Notes: generated by a model not told the origin, from the sequence alone. A DNA stretch of 64,000 nt from Seohaeicola_A nanhaiensis (GCF_042654245.1 NZ_JBHSGI010000033.1:248001-312000), one strand, 5' to 3'. Counted from the first letter of the stretch, positions 9,614 through 19,304 are shown. Program-made: numbers and translations.

Positions 9614-12600
9614 TCAGTAGTCGCGCTCGAAGAACAGCCCGACACCGGTGTCGCCGGTATTGCCGACAGAACCTTTCAAGGTCAATGAATCGGTCAGGTC
9701 GAGGTTGAGGTTCACCTCGGTCTCGCCTTCGGCGTTCACGTTCACGTCGGCATAGACCTTTTCGCTGATATAGCTGCCGATCCCGACATTGGCATTGCCG
9801 TCGTCATCGGTGCCGAGGTCGAGCGAGTCGACGCCCAGGCCCTTGCGGATATTGCCGAGGAAGCCGCCGCCGCTGCCGCCGAGCGTGGCGAGCTGGGCAC
9901 CCAGCTGGGCGATCTTGAGCGGCGAGAGTTCGGTGAACTTGTCGCCGAAGAGCAGCAGAGCCAGCGCCTCTTCGCTGGGCCGTTCCGGCACCGAGGTTAC
10001 CTGGATCACCGGCGCCTCGAGCGGGCCGGCGATCGAGAGTGTCGCGGTGCCATCCCCGGTCGAGGTGCTGGCGCGGAATTCCAGATAGGGTTCGAGCCGG
10101 CCCTGCATGGTGATCCGACCCTCGTCGAGCTGGAGGCGCCGCCCGAGGATGTCGAAGACACCGCGGATCAGCGAGATCTGGCCCGAGGGCACGACCCGGT
10201 CGGTGGTGCCGCCGACGGTGACAACGCCGCCGAGTTCGGCGTCGAGGCCACGGCCGCGGGCGAAGATGCGGTTGGGCGCGCTGAGCACGAGATCGAGCGC
10301 GATGGGCCGCGAGCCGCCACCGCCGCCGCCATTGCCGTTTCCGATCAGACCGGCGCGGGCGCGGGTGCGACGCGAATCCGCAGGTTCGCCGACGTGGAAG
10401 ATGTCTGGGATCGGTGCCGCGCCGACCGCGCCCGAGGCGGTGGCGACGTTGATCTCGGTGGGCCCGAAGTCGATCCGCCCCGAGAGGGTGCCGCCGCCGG
10501 AGGCCGGGCCGCTGAAGCGCAGCTGCCCATCGGCGGTGGTGTTGTAGGTCAGGTTGTCGGTCAGCACGATCCCGTTCAGGGCGATGTCGAGGGCGGCTGT
10601 GTTGGGCGAGGCGAGCCCGGCGGTGCCGCTGACCCGGAAGCCGCCGCCGGCGCGCGAACTGCCCGAGAGGTCGATCCGCGCGGTGCCGTCGGCCATGCGG
10701 ACGGTCGCATCTATCCCGGTCAAGGCCTGCGCCACGCTCGGAATCGCCACGCTGGCGCCCGAGGTGGTGACGGTGCCGCCAAGAGCGTCCAGCCCCGGGG
10801 TGCCCCTGAGGGCGAGGTCGAAGCGGGCGAGGCCTGACATTGTATTGGGCCGCACGAAGGCGTTGGCCAGGCCCAGCTGGGCCTGGCCCCTGGCCGTCAT
10901 GTCGGCAATCTTGCGGTCTTCGTCGTAGGTGCCGAGCATCGCGGCCTCGATCCCGCCCGGTCCGGTCGCATCGGCGTCGAGCGACCATTCCGCGCCCTTG
11001 CGCGCTGCGGTGCCGCGCGCCTTGAGGGTGCCGGGGAACTGACGGACGATCCGGTCGAGCCGCGCCAGCGCCGCGTCGAAGGCAAGCGCGACGTCGCCCG
11101 AGCTTTCCTCGAAGTTGCCGTCGAAGCGGCCCGAGATGCCGGCCGAGCCGTTCACGTCGGCCTCGCCCTGCCAGTGGCCGTCGCCCGAGCGTTCAGCCAG
11201 GCCGCGCGCGGCGAGGTCGCCACGCAGTTCGGGCACAAGTCGTTCCAGCCGCTCGAACAGCGCATCGAACGTCAGTTTCGCGTCGCCGGTCGCTTCTTCG
11301 TAGGTTGCCTCGAAGGTGCCGTCGATCCCGGCAGTACCCTCGGTGCGCACGTCCGCGCGCCAGGTGCCGTTCTCGTTGCGGCTGGCCATGCCGCGCGCGC
11401 CAAGCTTGCCCTTGAGCTGGGGCACCAGCCGTTCGAGCCGGTCGAGCGCCGCGTCAAAGCCGATATCGGCGATGCCGGTGACCTCGCTGAAACGCGCGCG
11501 GAACTTGCCCGAGAGACCGGCGGTGCCGCTGGCCTCGGCGCCCACGGTCCATGCGGCTTCGGTGGTGCGGCTGGCACGGCCTTCGGCGGCCAGCACACCG
11601 TCGAGTGCGGGCACCAGCCGGTCGAGCCCGCCAAGGCGGGCGCGATAGGTCACGTCCAGCGCGCCGTCCAGGCTGGCAGTGCCGTTGGCCACGGCGAAAG
11701 AGCTGTTCGGTCCGGAGAAGCGGACCTCGCCCGTGATGTCGCGGTCCTTCTGGGTCAGATCGCCCGTCAGCGTCACCGGGCCGGGGAAGGCCGGAACGAC
11801 TTGCCCGAATTCGTCCAGCGCGGCGCGGAAGGTGACGTCGGCCTGGCCGGTTTTCAGGGTGCCGCGCGCATTGGCCGAGATGGCCTTGCCGTCGAGCGTG
11901 AAGGCGCGCAGCGTGGTGCCTGTCTCGTCGCGCCGCGCGTCGAGCGCCACGGTGGTGCGCCCGGCGATCAGCGGGTCGACCTGCGCGATGCCGGTGGTCA
12001 GGTCGTCGGCCTCGGCGTCGAGGCGGAAATCGAAGGCGCCGCCCAGCGGCACGCCGTTGCCGACCAGACGCAGGCTGGCTGCGCCGCCGAGATCGACGTC
12101 GGCCAGACCGGCAAATCGGCTGAGATCGGTCGCCTCGACCTCGGCCTGTCCGTCCACCGCGAAGCCGGTGGCCAGACCGTCGATCCGGGCGGTAAGCCGC
12201 GCAGTGTAATCTTCTCCGGTCAGCACCATCTGTTCGAGGGAGAGCGCGGTGCCACCCGCCCAGGCGAACCGGCCGTCCAGCTGCACCTGGGCCCCGACCG
12301 CCTGCTGCAAAGCCTCGTCATGCAGGTCGAGCCCGGTCAGACCGGCGCTGAGCGTGCCGTCGAGCCGGGGCTGGTCGCCCTGTTCGAAATCGCCGGAGGC
12401 CGTGATCCTGGCCTCTTCGACGGTGATGCCGCTGCGGTTCAGCCCATCGACGCGGGTGGTCAGGGTCCAGCTGTTGCCGGTGGTGATGTCGAAGCCGCCG
12501 CGGACTTCGGCGTGGCGCACCTGCACCGCCGGTTCGCCGAGCGGGAGCACGACGGTCTGGCCTTCGGGCGGGGTGATGGTGCCGGCAAGGTCGGCCTTCG

Positions 12601-13591
12601 TGAGCCGGCCATTGCCGTCGATGGCCAGCGCGCCGGACAGATCGAGCGCGTTGGCCTGAACCGAGAGCTGGGGTATCGAAAGGCTGCCGTCCGCGCCGGT
12701 CACACCCTGCAGCAGCAGGTGGGCGTCGGTGCCGAAGAACTCGCGGTAACTTTCGGCGAGGATCGGGGTGATATCGCCGCCCAGATCGGCGCCGAAGGCC
12801 AGCCCGCCGCCTTCGTCGTTGCCGAGCGTGACCTTGCCGCGGACCCGCTCGGCGCCATCGGTCGCCAGCGCGATGTCGGCGGCAAAGTCGCCGACGGGGC
12901 CCTCGCCCTTTACCGTGAGGTCCACCGAGGGCCTGCCCGGAATGCTCAGGAGTTGCGAGACCAGCCCGCCCTCGGCTTCGGTGACTTCGAGGTCGAGTCC
13001 GATCTGGCGGCTGTCGTTGGCATAGGTGGCGGTCAGGGCGATCCGGTCCGATGGACGGTCGATGCGCTCTACCTCGATCTTGGTGTCGAGCGCGCCGCTG
13101 ATCAGCGAGAGCCGCCCGTCGGCGGTCAGATCGGCGGCAATGCCCGCCACCGGCTGGGCCAGCGAGAGGCGGCCGACCGAGAGCTTGTCGATGGTGATGC
13201 CGACCGGAAGGTCGGGCAGGCTGAAGGGCTGGGCCTCGGGCGTGGGCAGATCGTCGGTCGTGGTGGTGCCGGGCTTGCGCGCGACCTCGATGGTCTCGGC
13301 GGTAAGCTGGGTGACGACGAGATTGCCCCGCAGCAGGGCGCTGCGGTTCCAGTCGAGCACGGCGCCGGTGATGGTCAGCCAGACACCCTCGTCATCGGCG
13401 ACGGTGAGCCGTTGCAGGGTGGCACGGGAACTGAGCGCGCCGTCCAGCCCGGTCACGGTCACAAAGCGATTGTCGCCCGACAGCGAGCTTTCCAGGAAAT
13501 CGACGATGAAGCCGCCCGACTCTTTCTCTTGCGCCGCAAGCGGCGTGGCGAGGCACAGGGTGACGGAGGTTGCGAGGAGAACGCGCCGCAT
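9614..13591 (-). CDS. tamB: Translocation and assembly module protein TamB
   Basis: A 1325-residue AsmA-like bridge protein that spans the periplasm and, with TamA, supports outer-membrane protein insertion or lipid transport. It has an N-terminal signal/anchor (MRRVLLATSVTLCLATPLAA), a very long beta-strand-rich body, and the C-terminal TamB (DUF490) domain from about residue 1000, ending LFFERDY. Between about residues 588 and 899 it contains five near-regular repeats of 61-63 residues, recognised by RLVPxLxG and GTAGIxGxF. Its ATG overlaps the stop of tamA (TGATG), the normal tamAB arrangement. Length is within the family's usual range. Confidence 0.92.
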   Translation of the reverse strand: MRRVLLATSVTLCLATPLAAQEKESGGFIVDFLESSLSGDNRFVTVTGLDGALSSRATLQRLTVADDEGVWLTITGAVLDWNRSALLRGNLVVTQLTAETIEVARKPGTTTTDDLPTPEAQPFSLPDLPVGITIDKLSVGRLSLAQPVAGIAADLTADGRLSLISGALDTKIEVERIDRPSDRIALTATYANDSRQIGLDLEVTEAEGGLVSQLLSIPGRPSVDLTVKGEGPVGDFAADIALATDGAERVRGKVTLGNDEGGGLAFGADLGGDITPILAESYREFFGTDAHLLLQGVTGADGSLSIPQLSVQANALDLSGALAIDGNGRLTKADLAGTITPPEGQTVVLPLGEPAVQVRHAEVRGGFDITTGNSWTLTTRVDGLNRSGITVEEARITASGDFEQGDQPRLDGTLSAGLTGLDLHDEALQQAVGAQVQLDGRFAWAGGTALSLEQMVLTGEDYTARLTARIDGLATGFAVDGQAEVEATDLSRFAGLADVDLGGAASLRLVGNGVPLGGAFDFRLDAEADDLTTGIAQVDPLIAGRTTVALDARRDETGTTLRAFTLDGKAISANARGTLKTGQADVTFRAALDEFGQVVPAFPGPVTLTGDLTQKDRDITGEVRFSGPNSSFAVANGTASLDGALDVTYRARLGGLDRLVPALDGVLAAEGRASRTTEAAWTVGAEASGTAGLSGKFRARFSEVTGIADIGFDAALDRLERLVPQLKGKLGARGMASRNENGTWRADVRTEGTAGIDGTFEATYEEATGDAKLTFDALFERLERLVPELRGDLAARGLAERSGDGHWQGEADVNGSAGISGRFDGNFEESSGDVALAFDAALARLDRIVRQFPGTLKARGTAARKGAEWSLDADATGPGGIEAAMLGTYDEDRKIADMTARGQAQLGLANAFVRPNTMSGLARFDLALRGTPGLDALGGTVTTSGASVAIPSVAQALTGIDATVRMADGTARIDLSGSSRAGGGFRVSGTAGLASPNTAALDIALNGIVLTDNLTYNTTADGQLRFSGPASGGGTLSGRIDFGPTEINVATASGAVGAAPIPDIFHVGEPADSRRTRARAGLIGNGNGGGGGGSRPIALDLVLSAPNRIFARGRGLDAELGGVVTVGGTTDRVVPSGQISLIRGVFDILGRRLQLDEGRITMQGRLEPYLEFRASTSTGDGTATLSIAGPLEAPVIQVTSVPERPSEEALALLLFGDKFTELSPLKIAQLGAQLATLGGSGGGFLGNIRKGLGVDSLDLGTDDDGNANVGIGSYISEKVYADVNVNAEGETEVNLNLDLTDSLTLKGSVGNTGDTGVGLFFERDY

Positions 13592-15402
13592 CAGAAGGAC
13601 TGCCCGATACCGAGATAGAATTGCAGCCCGTCATCGGTTGTCCCGCTGACCGGTGCGGCGATGTCGAAGCGGATCGGGCCGAAGGCGCCGATGTCATAGC
13701 GCAGGCCGATGCCCGCGCCCGAATGCGACTCGGCGCCCGAGCCGACAAAGGCGCTGCTGTCGACCGCGCCGTAATCGAAGAAGCCGACCACGCCGATCTT
13801 TTCCGTGACCTTGGCGCGCACCTCGGCGCTGGCCACCAGGATCGAGCGGCCGCCGGCCACATCGGTGCCGACGGGAATGCCGAGCGACTGGTAGGGATGG
13901 CCGCGCACGGTGCCAGCGCCGCCCGAGTAGAACAGAAGGTCTGGCGAGATTTCCGACAGGCTGGCTCCGACGACCGAGCCGAGCTGCAGGCGCCCGGCCA
14001 GCACGATCGATCCGCTTTCGCTGAGGCTGAGATAGGCGCGCGTGTCGATCTTGGCGGCCACCCCCGAGGCAGACTGGCCGAAGCCGGTGAACGGGGTGAC
14101 GGTGGCATCGACGAAATAGCCGCGTGTCGCGTTGTTGGTGGAATCCCGTTTGTCGAGCTGCACGTGAAGGGGCAGCGACAGCAGGTTGAAGTCTCGGTCG
14201 CCGAAGGCATCGGTCGCCCGCGCGGTGGAGAGAGTCAGCGAGGCCTCGCCGAACAGCTGGTCGGATTTGGTGCGCCGGATACCGACGCCGATCAGGAAGC
14301 GGTCCATGTTGTAGTGCAGCCGCTCGATCCGTTCCAGTTCGGTCAGGAAGAAGACATTGTTGTCGCGGCCAAGACGGGCCGGCATGTCGAGGCGGGCGGA
14401 GACCAACCCGTCGATGGGCTGGTCGCCGCCGATGTTGCGGACATCGGCCTCCAGCCGCAGACGCTCGGCATTGCCGAAGAGGTTGCGATGCAGCCAGACC
14501 GCCGACAGGTTGACGCCCGAGCGCGATTGCACCTCGGCGCCGAAGGTGATGCGCCGTGGCAGCTGTTCTTGCACCTCGGCGGTGAAATCGAGCGTGCCGT
14601 CGGCATTGGCGGTCTCGGACTCGACGATGCTGACCGATTTGAAGGCGCCGGTGCGGCGCAGCCGGGCGCCGAGCCTTTTGACGGTTTCGGGGTCGTAGAT
14701 TTCGCCCGTCGGAATGCCGGCGATGCGCAGGATGGCTGCCTCGCGCACCCGGTCCTCGCCGGTGACGTAGAGCTTGCCAAAGCGCAGCTGGCGGCCCGGC
14801 AGAAGGCGGATATCGGCATCGAGCTCGGCGCTGGGATGGATCGCGGTGATGCGTTGCTGGCCAACGGCGACCTTGGCATAGCCCGCCCGCCGCCAGCCGT
14901 CGCGGGCGGCGGCGCCGGCGTCGCGGATCACCGCCGTGCTGGCGGGCCGGCCCGGCGCGAAATCGGGCGGAAGTTCGGTGTCCTGCGTCACCGGCGCGAT
15001 GCGCGCGGTGCGAAAGCGGAAGGGGCGCCCCGGTTCGACCGTGATCGCGACCTTGGCCACCTGCTGCGGCGGGCTGATCGAAGAGATCTCGGCCGCCTCG
15101 CGTCCGTCCAGGCGGATCGAGACCACCGGGCTGAAATAGCCCGCGTCATACAACACCTGGACCAGCGTGCGATAATCCGAGAGGGCGGCGGCATAAAGTT
15201 CCTGTGCGCCTTCGACCTTGGCGTTGCTGGCCGCCAGAACCGCCGAGGCGGCGCGCAGCCGGTCCGTCACCGCATCCGGCGCTCCGGGCGCGGTCAGCAC
15301 GGTTTCTGCGGCCTCCGCCGCCGGAGGGATCATCAGGAATGCCAGTGCGGCCATCGCGCCGCGTGTCCAGCCGACTTGCCGCTTATGCCCCGATTTCGTC
15401 AC
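13591..15402 (-). CDS. tamA: Translocation and assembly module protein TamA (Omp85 family)
   Basis: A 603-residue outer-membrane protein of the Omp85/BamA superfamily. A signal peptide (about residues 17-32, AALAFLMIPPAAEAAE) precedes POTRA domains (about 40-270). A 16-strand barrel follows, ending in the outer-membrane C-terminal phenylalanine (YLGIGQSF). The barrel contains the conserved GAGTVRGHPYQSLG, which corresponds to the family's loop 6 (V)RG(Y/F/H) motif. TamB is translated from the same message immediately after. The gene is divergent from a LysR regulator with a 224-base spacer. Confidence 0.93.
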   Translation of the reverse strand: MTKSGHKRQVGWTRGAMAALAFLMIPPAAEAAETVLTAPGAPDAVTDRLRAASAVLAASNAKVEGAQELYAAALSDYRTLVQVLYDAGYFSPVVSIRLDGREAAEISSISPPQQVAKVAITVEPGRPFRFRTARIAPVTQDTELPPDFAPGRPASTAVIRDAGAAARDGWRRAGYAKVAVGQQRITAIHPSAELDADIRLLPGRQLRFGKLYVTGEDRVREAAILRIAGIPTGEIYDPETVKRLGARLRRTGAFKSVSIVESETANADGTLDFTAEVQEQLPRRITFGAEVQSRSGVNLSAVWLHRNLFGNAERLRLEADVRNIGGDQPIDGLVSARLDMPARLGRDNNVFFLTELERIERLHYNMDRFLIGVGIRRTKSDQLFGEASLTLSTARATDAFGDRDFNLLSLPLHVQLDKRDSTNNATRGYFVDATVTPFTGFGQSASGVAAKIDTRAYLSLSESGSIVLAGRLQLGSVVGASLSEISPDLLFYSGGAGTVRGHPYQSLGIPVGTDVAGGRSILVASAEVRAKVTEKIGVVGFFDYGAVDSSAFVGSGAESHSGAGIGLRYDIGAFGPIRFDIAAPVSGTTDDGLQFYLGIGQSF

Positions 15403-15589
15403 GCGCCTGTCACCCTGTCACCGTCCGGTTCCAACCATTGGTCCGGCCCCCAAGACCTAGCACCTCTTGACCACCGAGTTAAACGCGAAAGGACGGGCCC
15501 GGTTGCCGGAAAGGCGGATTTTGGTATGGGCGCGATGCCTGTGTTGCAAACCGCGCAGACTGGCGATCCGATGTGTTCTTCGGTATTGA

Positions 15590-15613
15590 TTGACAGTAGG
15601 GCGGAACTGTCAA
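15590..15613. promoter_or_regulatory. Inverted repeat upstream of LysR gene, candidate operator
   Basis: Perfect 7-base arms TTGACAG (15590-15596) and CTGTCAA (15607-15613) separated by ten bases, ending 13 bases before the LysR start codon. LysR regulators commonly bind such dyads next to their own gene, so autoregulation is the simplest reading. TTGACA could equally be a -35 element. Confidence 0.4.
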
Positions 15614-15626
15614 AAATCTACGCAAA

Positions 15627-16550
15627 ATGTCCCATCTCGACAACATCCGCACCTTCGTCCGCGTCTACGAGCTTGGCAGCATGTCCGCCGCCGGGCGCGA
15701 TCTGCGGGTGTCGCCTGCGGTGACGTCGGCGCGGATTTCCCAGCTGGAGGATCATCTGAACGTGCGGCTTTTCCAGCGCACGACGCGGAACCTGTCGCCG
15801 ACCGAGCATGGCCGCGCCTTCTATGAGGGGGCCTGCGCCGTGCTTGAGACGCTGGAACAGGCCGAGGCCTCGGTCATGCGGCTGACCGACAGCCCGCGCG
15901 GTTCGCTTTATGTCGCCGCGCCGCTGGGGGTGGGGCGCCGGCTGATCGCGCCGCAGGTGCCGGAGTTCCTGGCGCAATATCCCGAGATCGACTTCCGCCT
16001 GCGGCTGTCGGACCGGACCGTCGACCTGACGACCGAGGGGCTGGATCTGGCGTTCTTCCTGGGCCAGCCCAGCGACAGTACGCTGCGGATCCGCAAGATC
16101 GCCGACTGCCGCCGCCTGCTGTGCGCCGCGCCGTCCTATGTCGCGCGGCGGGGGATGCCGGCAAATGGCGCCGAGCTGATCCGCGACCGGCACGACTGTC
16201 TGAACCTGCGGTTTCCGGGCGCGACCGAGTTCCAGTGGACCCTGCTCACCCCCGACGGCCCGCAGCGCTTTGCTGTGACCGGGCGCTGTGAATGCGACGA
16301 CGGCGACGTGCTGACCGACTGGGCGCTGGACGGTCACGGCATCGTGCTGAAGCCGGAGTTCGAGGTGGCCGACCATCTGCGCGCAGGCCGGCTGGTGGCC
16401 GTCGCGCAGGAGACGCCGCCGCTGCCGGTGCAGATGGCCTGCCTTTATTCGCACCGCCGCCATCAGGACCCGAAGGCGCGGCTGTTCATGGATTTCACCG
16501 CCCAGCGGATTGCCCGGATGATCCGCGAGGCGGAGGACAAGGCGGCATAG
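15627..16550 (+). CDS. LysR family transcriptional regulator
   Basis: A 307-residue LysR-type regulator. The N-terminal helix-turn-helix (residues 1-60: MSHLDNIRTFVRVYELGSMS, then LNVRLFQRTTRNLSPTEHGR) is followed by the periplasmic-binding-protein-like effector domain (about 90-290). It belongs to the CrgA/AaeR-like subgroup by its N-terminal wording. No divergent metabolic operon is paired with it other than tamA, so the target is unclear. A perfect dyad lies just upstream of the start and probably serves autoregulation. Confidence 0.9.
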   Translation: MSHLDNIRTFVRVYELGSMSAAGRDLRVSPAVTSARISQLEDHLNVRLFQRTTRNLSPTEHGRAFYEGACAVLETLEQAEASVMRLTDSPRGSLYVAAPLGVGRRLIAPQVPEFLAQYPEIDFRLRLSDRTVDLTTEGLDLAFFLGQPSDSTLRIRKIADCRRLLCAAPSYVARRGMPANGAELIRDRHDCLNLRFPGATEFQWTLLTPDGPQRFAVTGRCECDDGDVLTDWALDGHGIVLKPEFEVADHLRAGRLVAVAQETPPLPVQMACLYSHRRHQDPKARLFMDFTAQRIARMIREAEDKAA

Positions 16551-16629
16551 GATCAACCGGAGGCTTTGACTTTCGGCAAGGCGTGGTATCGTCGGGGGAC
16601 CCAGAGCCCTGATCACCGGACGCCCGAAA

Positions 16630-17268
16630 TTGACGACCCGCGACTCTTCCGCCGAAAAGAAGCCGCAGATCCTTGCTGCCGCCGCGACGCTTGTCAGCAC
16701 CCGTGGACTGCAGGCGCTGTCCTTCGAGAACGTGGCGAACGAGGCCGGGCTGTCGCGGCAGCTGGTGCGCTATTACTACGCGGATGTGGACGCGCTGATC
16801 GTCGAGCTGTGCGACTATCTGGCCAATACCTACCGCGAGATCCTGCTGAGCGGGATCGTGCAGGTGGGCAAGGTGGAGCGGCTGGATTTCTTCCTCGACT
16901 TCTTCTTCGACCTGGCGGCCGGGCATCCGATGCCGGGCAACCTGGAAGCCTATGACGCGCTGATCGCCTATTCGGTCGGGTCCGAGCGGCTGCGGAACCG
17001 CATGTGCGACCAGTATCGCACGCTGGGCCATGTGGTGGTGCACGAGCTGGCTATTGCCCACCCCGAACTGGGCGTGACGGCCTGCGAGGAGCTCTCGTTC
17101 ATCTTCGTGTCGATGATGCATGCGCACTGGAGCTTTGTGGCGAGCCTCGGTTATTCGCGCGAGCACGGGCGGCTGGCCCGCAAGGCGATCGACCGTTTGA
17201 TCCGGTCCTATCTCGACGAGGCGCCGGTGGCGCCGGTGATGGAAAAGCCCTGGGCACGGAACAAGTGA
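16630..17268 (+). CDS. TetR family transcriptional regulator
   Basis: A 212-residue TetR-type repressor. The DNA-binding domain occupies about residues 10-58 (ILAAAATLVSTRGLQALSFE, then NEAGLSRQLVRYYYADVDAL). The C-terminal ligand/dimer domain is helical and contains an unusually Phe-rich stretch (LDFFLDFFFDLAAGHPMPGN). The start is a TTG at 16630, because no in-frame ATG precedes the HTH; the ribosome site is weak, so the exact start is uncertain. It lies 79 bases after the LysR gene on the same strand and before a long non-coding stretch. Confidence 0.85.
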   Translation: MTTRDSSAEKKPQILAAAATLVSTRGLQALSFENVANEAGLSRQLVRYYYADVDALIVELCDYLANTYREILLSGIVQVGKVERLDFFLDFFFDLAAGHPMPGNLEAYDALIAYSVGSERLRNRMCDQYRTLGHVVVHELAIAHPELGVTACEELSFIFVSMMHAHWSFVASLGYSREHGRLARKAIDRLIRSYLDEAPVAPVMEKPWARNK

Positions 17269-17850
17269 GTCGCGCCTAACGGGCGCGCAACATCCAAAAA
17301 GCGGTGAAATCGGGCTTAGCGGCAGGGGAGGCGTGTTTTTCTTTTTGAAAAAAATGAACCTGCGCGGCGGGGCCTCCGCCCGCCTCGGGACGCGGAAAAA
17401 TCCGAAGGGATTACTACTATCAGTGTAGCTATCCAGGAGCGCGCCCGCATGACGTGTTTCCGGTTCGGAAATCGTCGCAAGCGCGCGTTGACAGACCCTC
17501 AGGATGTGGCATTCCGTGGGGTCACTGGGTGATTTCCAGACTGTTTTTTCGAGAGGGGGAAGACAGGACATAGCAGTAAATTTAGGCGGCAGGCTGCATT
17601 CGCGCTGGGTGCGGAAGCGTCGGTTGCCCCGGACACAGACGAAGAACTCTTTCTATTACCTACCTTTTTCGGGCGGCATCCCACCTTGTGGCGGGGTGCC
17701 GTCCTATTGCTGCCGATGGGTGGCGAAGGATGCGTGAGGTGACCTGCCCTGGCGCCTTGGCAGACCTGTCGAAATGGCAATTGGAAATGCCCCGGTGCGC
17801 TGTTACTTAGCTGTCGTTTTCCCGTACCAGTGTGACCAGAAACCGCGACA
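17269..17850. other. Non-coding stretch of about 580 bases, lower GC
   Basis: No convincing gene is seen here; short open frames (for example 17504-17737) have unlike composition and no homology I recognise. GC is visibly lower than in the flanking genes. It contains an A/T dyad TTTTTC-TTTTT-GAAAAA at 17336-17352 and a nine-pair hairpin at 17674-17701. It could hold a small RNA, the control region of the downstream kinase gene, or remains of a lost gene. Confidence 0.5.
17674..17701. other. Hairpin in non-coding stretch
   Basis: Arms CGGCATCCC (17674-17682) and GGGGTGCCG (17693-17701) pair over nine positions with one G-U wobble and a ten-base loop. There is no following T tract, so it is not a standard terminator. 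It may be part of a small RNA or a leader. Confidence 0.35.
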
Positions 17851-18942
17851 ATGTTGGCCGATTCCCATCCCCGCCAGGGCGAACGTCTGGACGCGTTGCG
17901 CGCCTATGACATCCTCGACACCCAGCCAGAATCCGATTTCGACGACTTCGTGAATCTTGCCGCCCGCATCTGCGACATGCCGATCGCGCTGGTCAGCCTG
18001 GTGAGCCATGACCGCCAGTGGTTCAAGGCCAAGACCGGTCTTGACGCAAGCGAGACGCCGCTCGACCAGTCGATCTGCTCTCATGCCATCCTGGAGGACG
18101 GGCTGCTCGAGATCCACGACACCCGGACCGATCCGCGCACCGTGGAAAACCCGCTGTGCGTGGGGGAGAATGCGATGCTATTCTATGCCGGCGCGCCTCT
18201 GGTCACTGCCGAAGGGCTGCCGATCGGAACGCTGTGCGTTCTGGATTACAAACCGCGCCGCCTGACCGACCTGCAACGCGACACGCTGAGGCTGCTGGCC
18301 CGCCAGGTGATGAAACTGCTGGATCTGCGGCAGTCGCTGCGCGACCGCGAGGCGCTGCACCGCGAGATGGACCACCGGGTGAAGAACTCGCTGCAATCGG
18401 TTTCCTCCGTGGTTCGGCTCTATGCGCGTGGCGTCACCGATCCGGCAGCGTCCGAGGTGCTGGAGGCGGTGCAGCGCCGCATCAACTCGGTCGGGGCGCT
18501 GCACGAGGCGCTCCAAGGCGCCGAGGATTCCCACAGCGTCGACGTGGCGGACTATCTCGGGCGGGTCTGCGGATTGATCGAAAGCGCCGCGCCGGAGGGG
18601 GTTACGGTGGTTCACCGTCTGGCCAGCGTGCGCCTGTCGGCACGCAAGGCGGTTGGTCTGGCCATGATCGTGAGCGAATTCATCGCCAATTCGATCAAGC
18701 ACGGATTTGCCGACGGACGCGCCGGCACCGTGAGTGTCACGCTGGAACCCGAGAGCGAGGGGGCCATGCGCATGATCTGTCAGGACAATGGCATCGGCCT
18801 CCGCAGCGACGACCCCGACCCCAGCCATGCCGAGGGGCTGGGCCGCGCTCTGGTCGAGGCCGCAGCGACCAAGATCGCGGGCCGCCTGGAACAGCATATC
18901 GACGAGAGCGGCAGCCGCCTGACCCTGACCTTTCCGGTCTGA
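17851..18942 (+). CDS. GAF domain sensor histidine kinase, HisKA_2/HWE-type
   Basis: A 363-residue soluble kinase. An N-terminal GAF domain (about residues 10-155, FDDFVNLAARICDMPIALVS, then GAPLVTAEGLPIGTLCVLD) is followed by a HisKA_2 dimerisation/phosphoacceptor region with H175 in EMDHRVKNSLQSV. A HATPase domain (about 260-360) has the N-box EFIANSIKHGF and DNGIGL. There is no membrane segment, so it senses an internal signal (GAF ligands include small molecules, haem or redox centres, none identifiable here). No response regulator is adjacent, as is usual for this orphan kinase class in alphaproteobacteria, where many feed the general stress response (inference). Confidence 0.9.
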   Translation: MLADSHPRQGERLDALRAYDILDTQPESDFDDFVNLAARICDMPIALVSLVSHDRQWFKAKTGLDASETPLDQSICSHAILEDGLLEIHDTRTDPRTVENPLCVGENAMLFYAGAPLVTAEGLPIGTLCVLDYKPRRLTDLQRDTLRLLARQVMKLLDLRQSLRDREALHREMDHRVKNSLQSVSSVVRLYARGVTDPAASEVLEAVQRRINSVGALHEALQGAEDSHSVDVADYLGRVCGLIESAAPEGVTVVHRLASVRLSARKAVGLAMIVSEFIANSIKHGFADGRAGTVSVTLEPESEGAMRMICQDNGIGLRSDDPDPSHAEGLGRALVEAAATKIAGRLEQHIDESGSRLTLTFPV

Positions 18943-18950
18943 GCGGGCCG

Positions 18951-19304
18951 TCAGCTGCCGCGATAGGTGGAATAGCCGTAGGGCGAAAGCAGGAGGGGCA
19001 CATGGTAATGCGCCTGCTCTGCCATGCCGAACCGGATCGGCACCTGATCGAGGAACAGCGGATCCTCCGTCGTCTGCCCGGTGCGGCGCAGATAGTCGCC
19101 GGTGAAGAAAACCAGTTCGTAGGTGCCGGTGGCGAATTCTTTCTCGGGCAGGATCGGCGTGTCGGTGCGGCCGTCGCCATTGGTCACCGCCTCGGCGATC
19201 TTGCGGTGGGAATTGCCGCTGACCCTGTAGAGCGCGATGGCGATGCCCTCGGCCGGGCGCCCCAGGGCGGTGTCCAGAACATGGGTTGTCAGATATCCGC
19301 TCAT
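18951..19304 (-). CDS. uraH: 5-hydroxyisourate hydrolase
   Basis: Transthyretin-like enzyme that hydrolyses 5-hydroxyisourate to OHCU, the second step after urate oxidation. The 117 residues show the N-terminal signature LTTHVLDTALGRPAEG, the middle FFTGDYLRRTG, and the diagnostic C-terminal tetrapeptide YRGS (the protein ends STYRGS). The start at 19304 has GGAGG eight bases upstream. It is divergent from the puuE-uraD fusion gene over a 141-base control region and convergent with the histidine kinase gene (eight bases between stops). Confidence 0.96.
   Translation of the reverse strand: MSGYLTTHVLDTALGRPAEGIAIALYRVSGNSHRKIAEAVTNGDGRTDTPILPEKEFATGTYELVFFTGDYLRRTGQTTEDPLFLDQVPIRFGMAEQAHYHVPLLLSPYGYSTYRGS

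Noticed and set aside
11174..13618. 814-residue plus-strand frame antisense to tamB
   Set aside because: Runs opposite a well-defined tamB; residue use is typical of a GC-driven shadow and no motif is present.
17504..17737. 77-residue plus-strand frame in the non-coding stretch
   Set aside because: No ribosome site, odd residue composition and no homology; treated as non-coding.
17761..17850. Possible EcfG general-stress promoter before the HisKA_2 kinase
   Set aside because: GGAAA at 17783 has no matching CGTT at 16-17 bases; the spacing does not fit the consensus.
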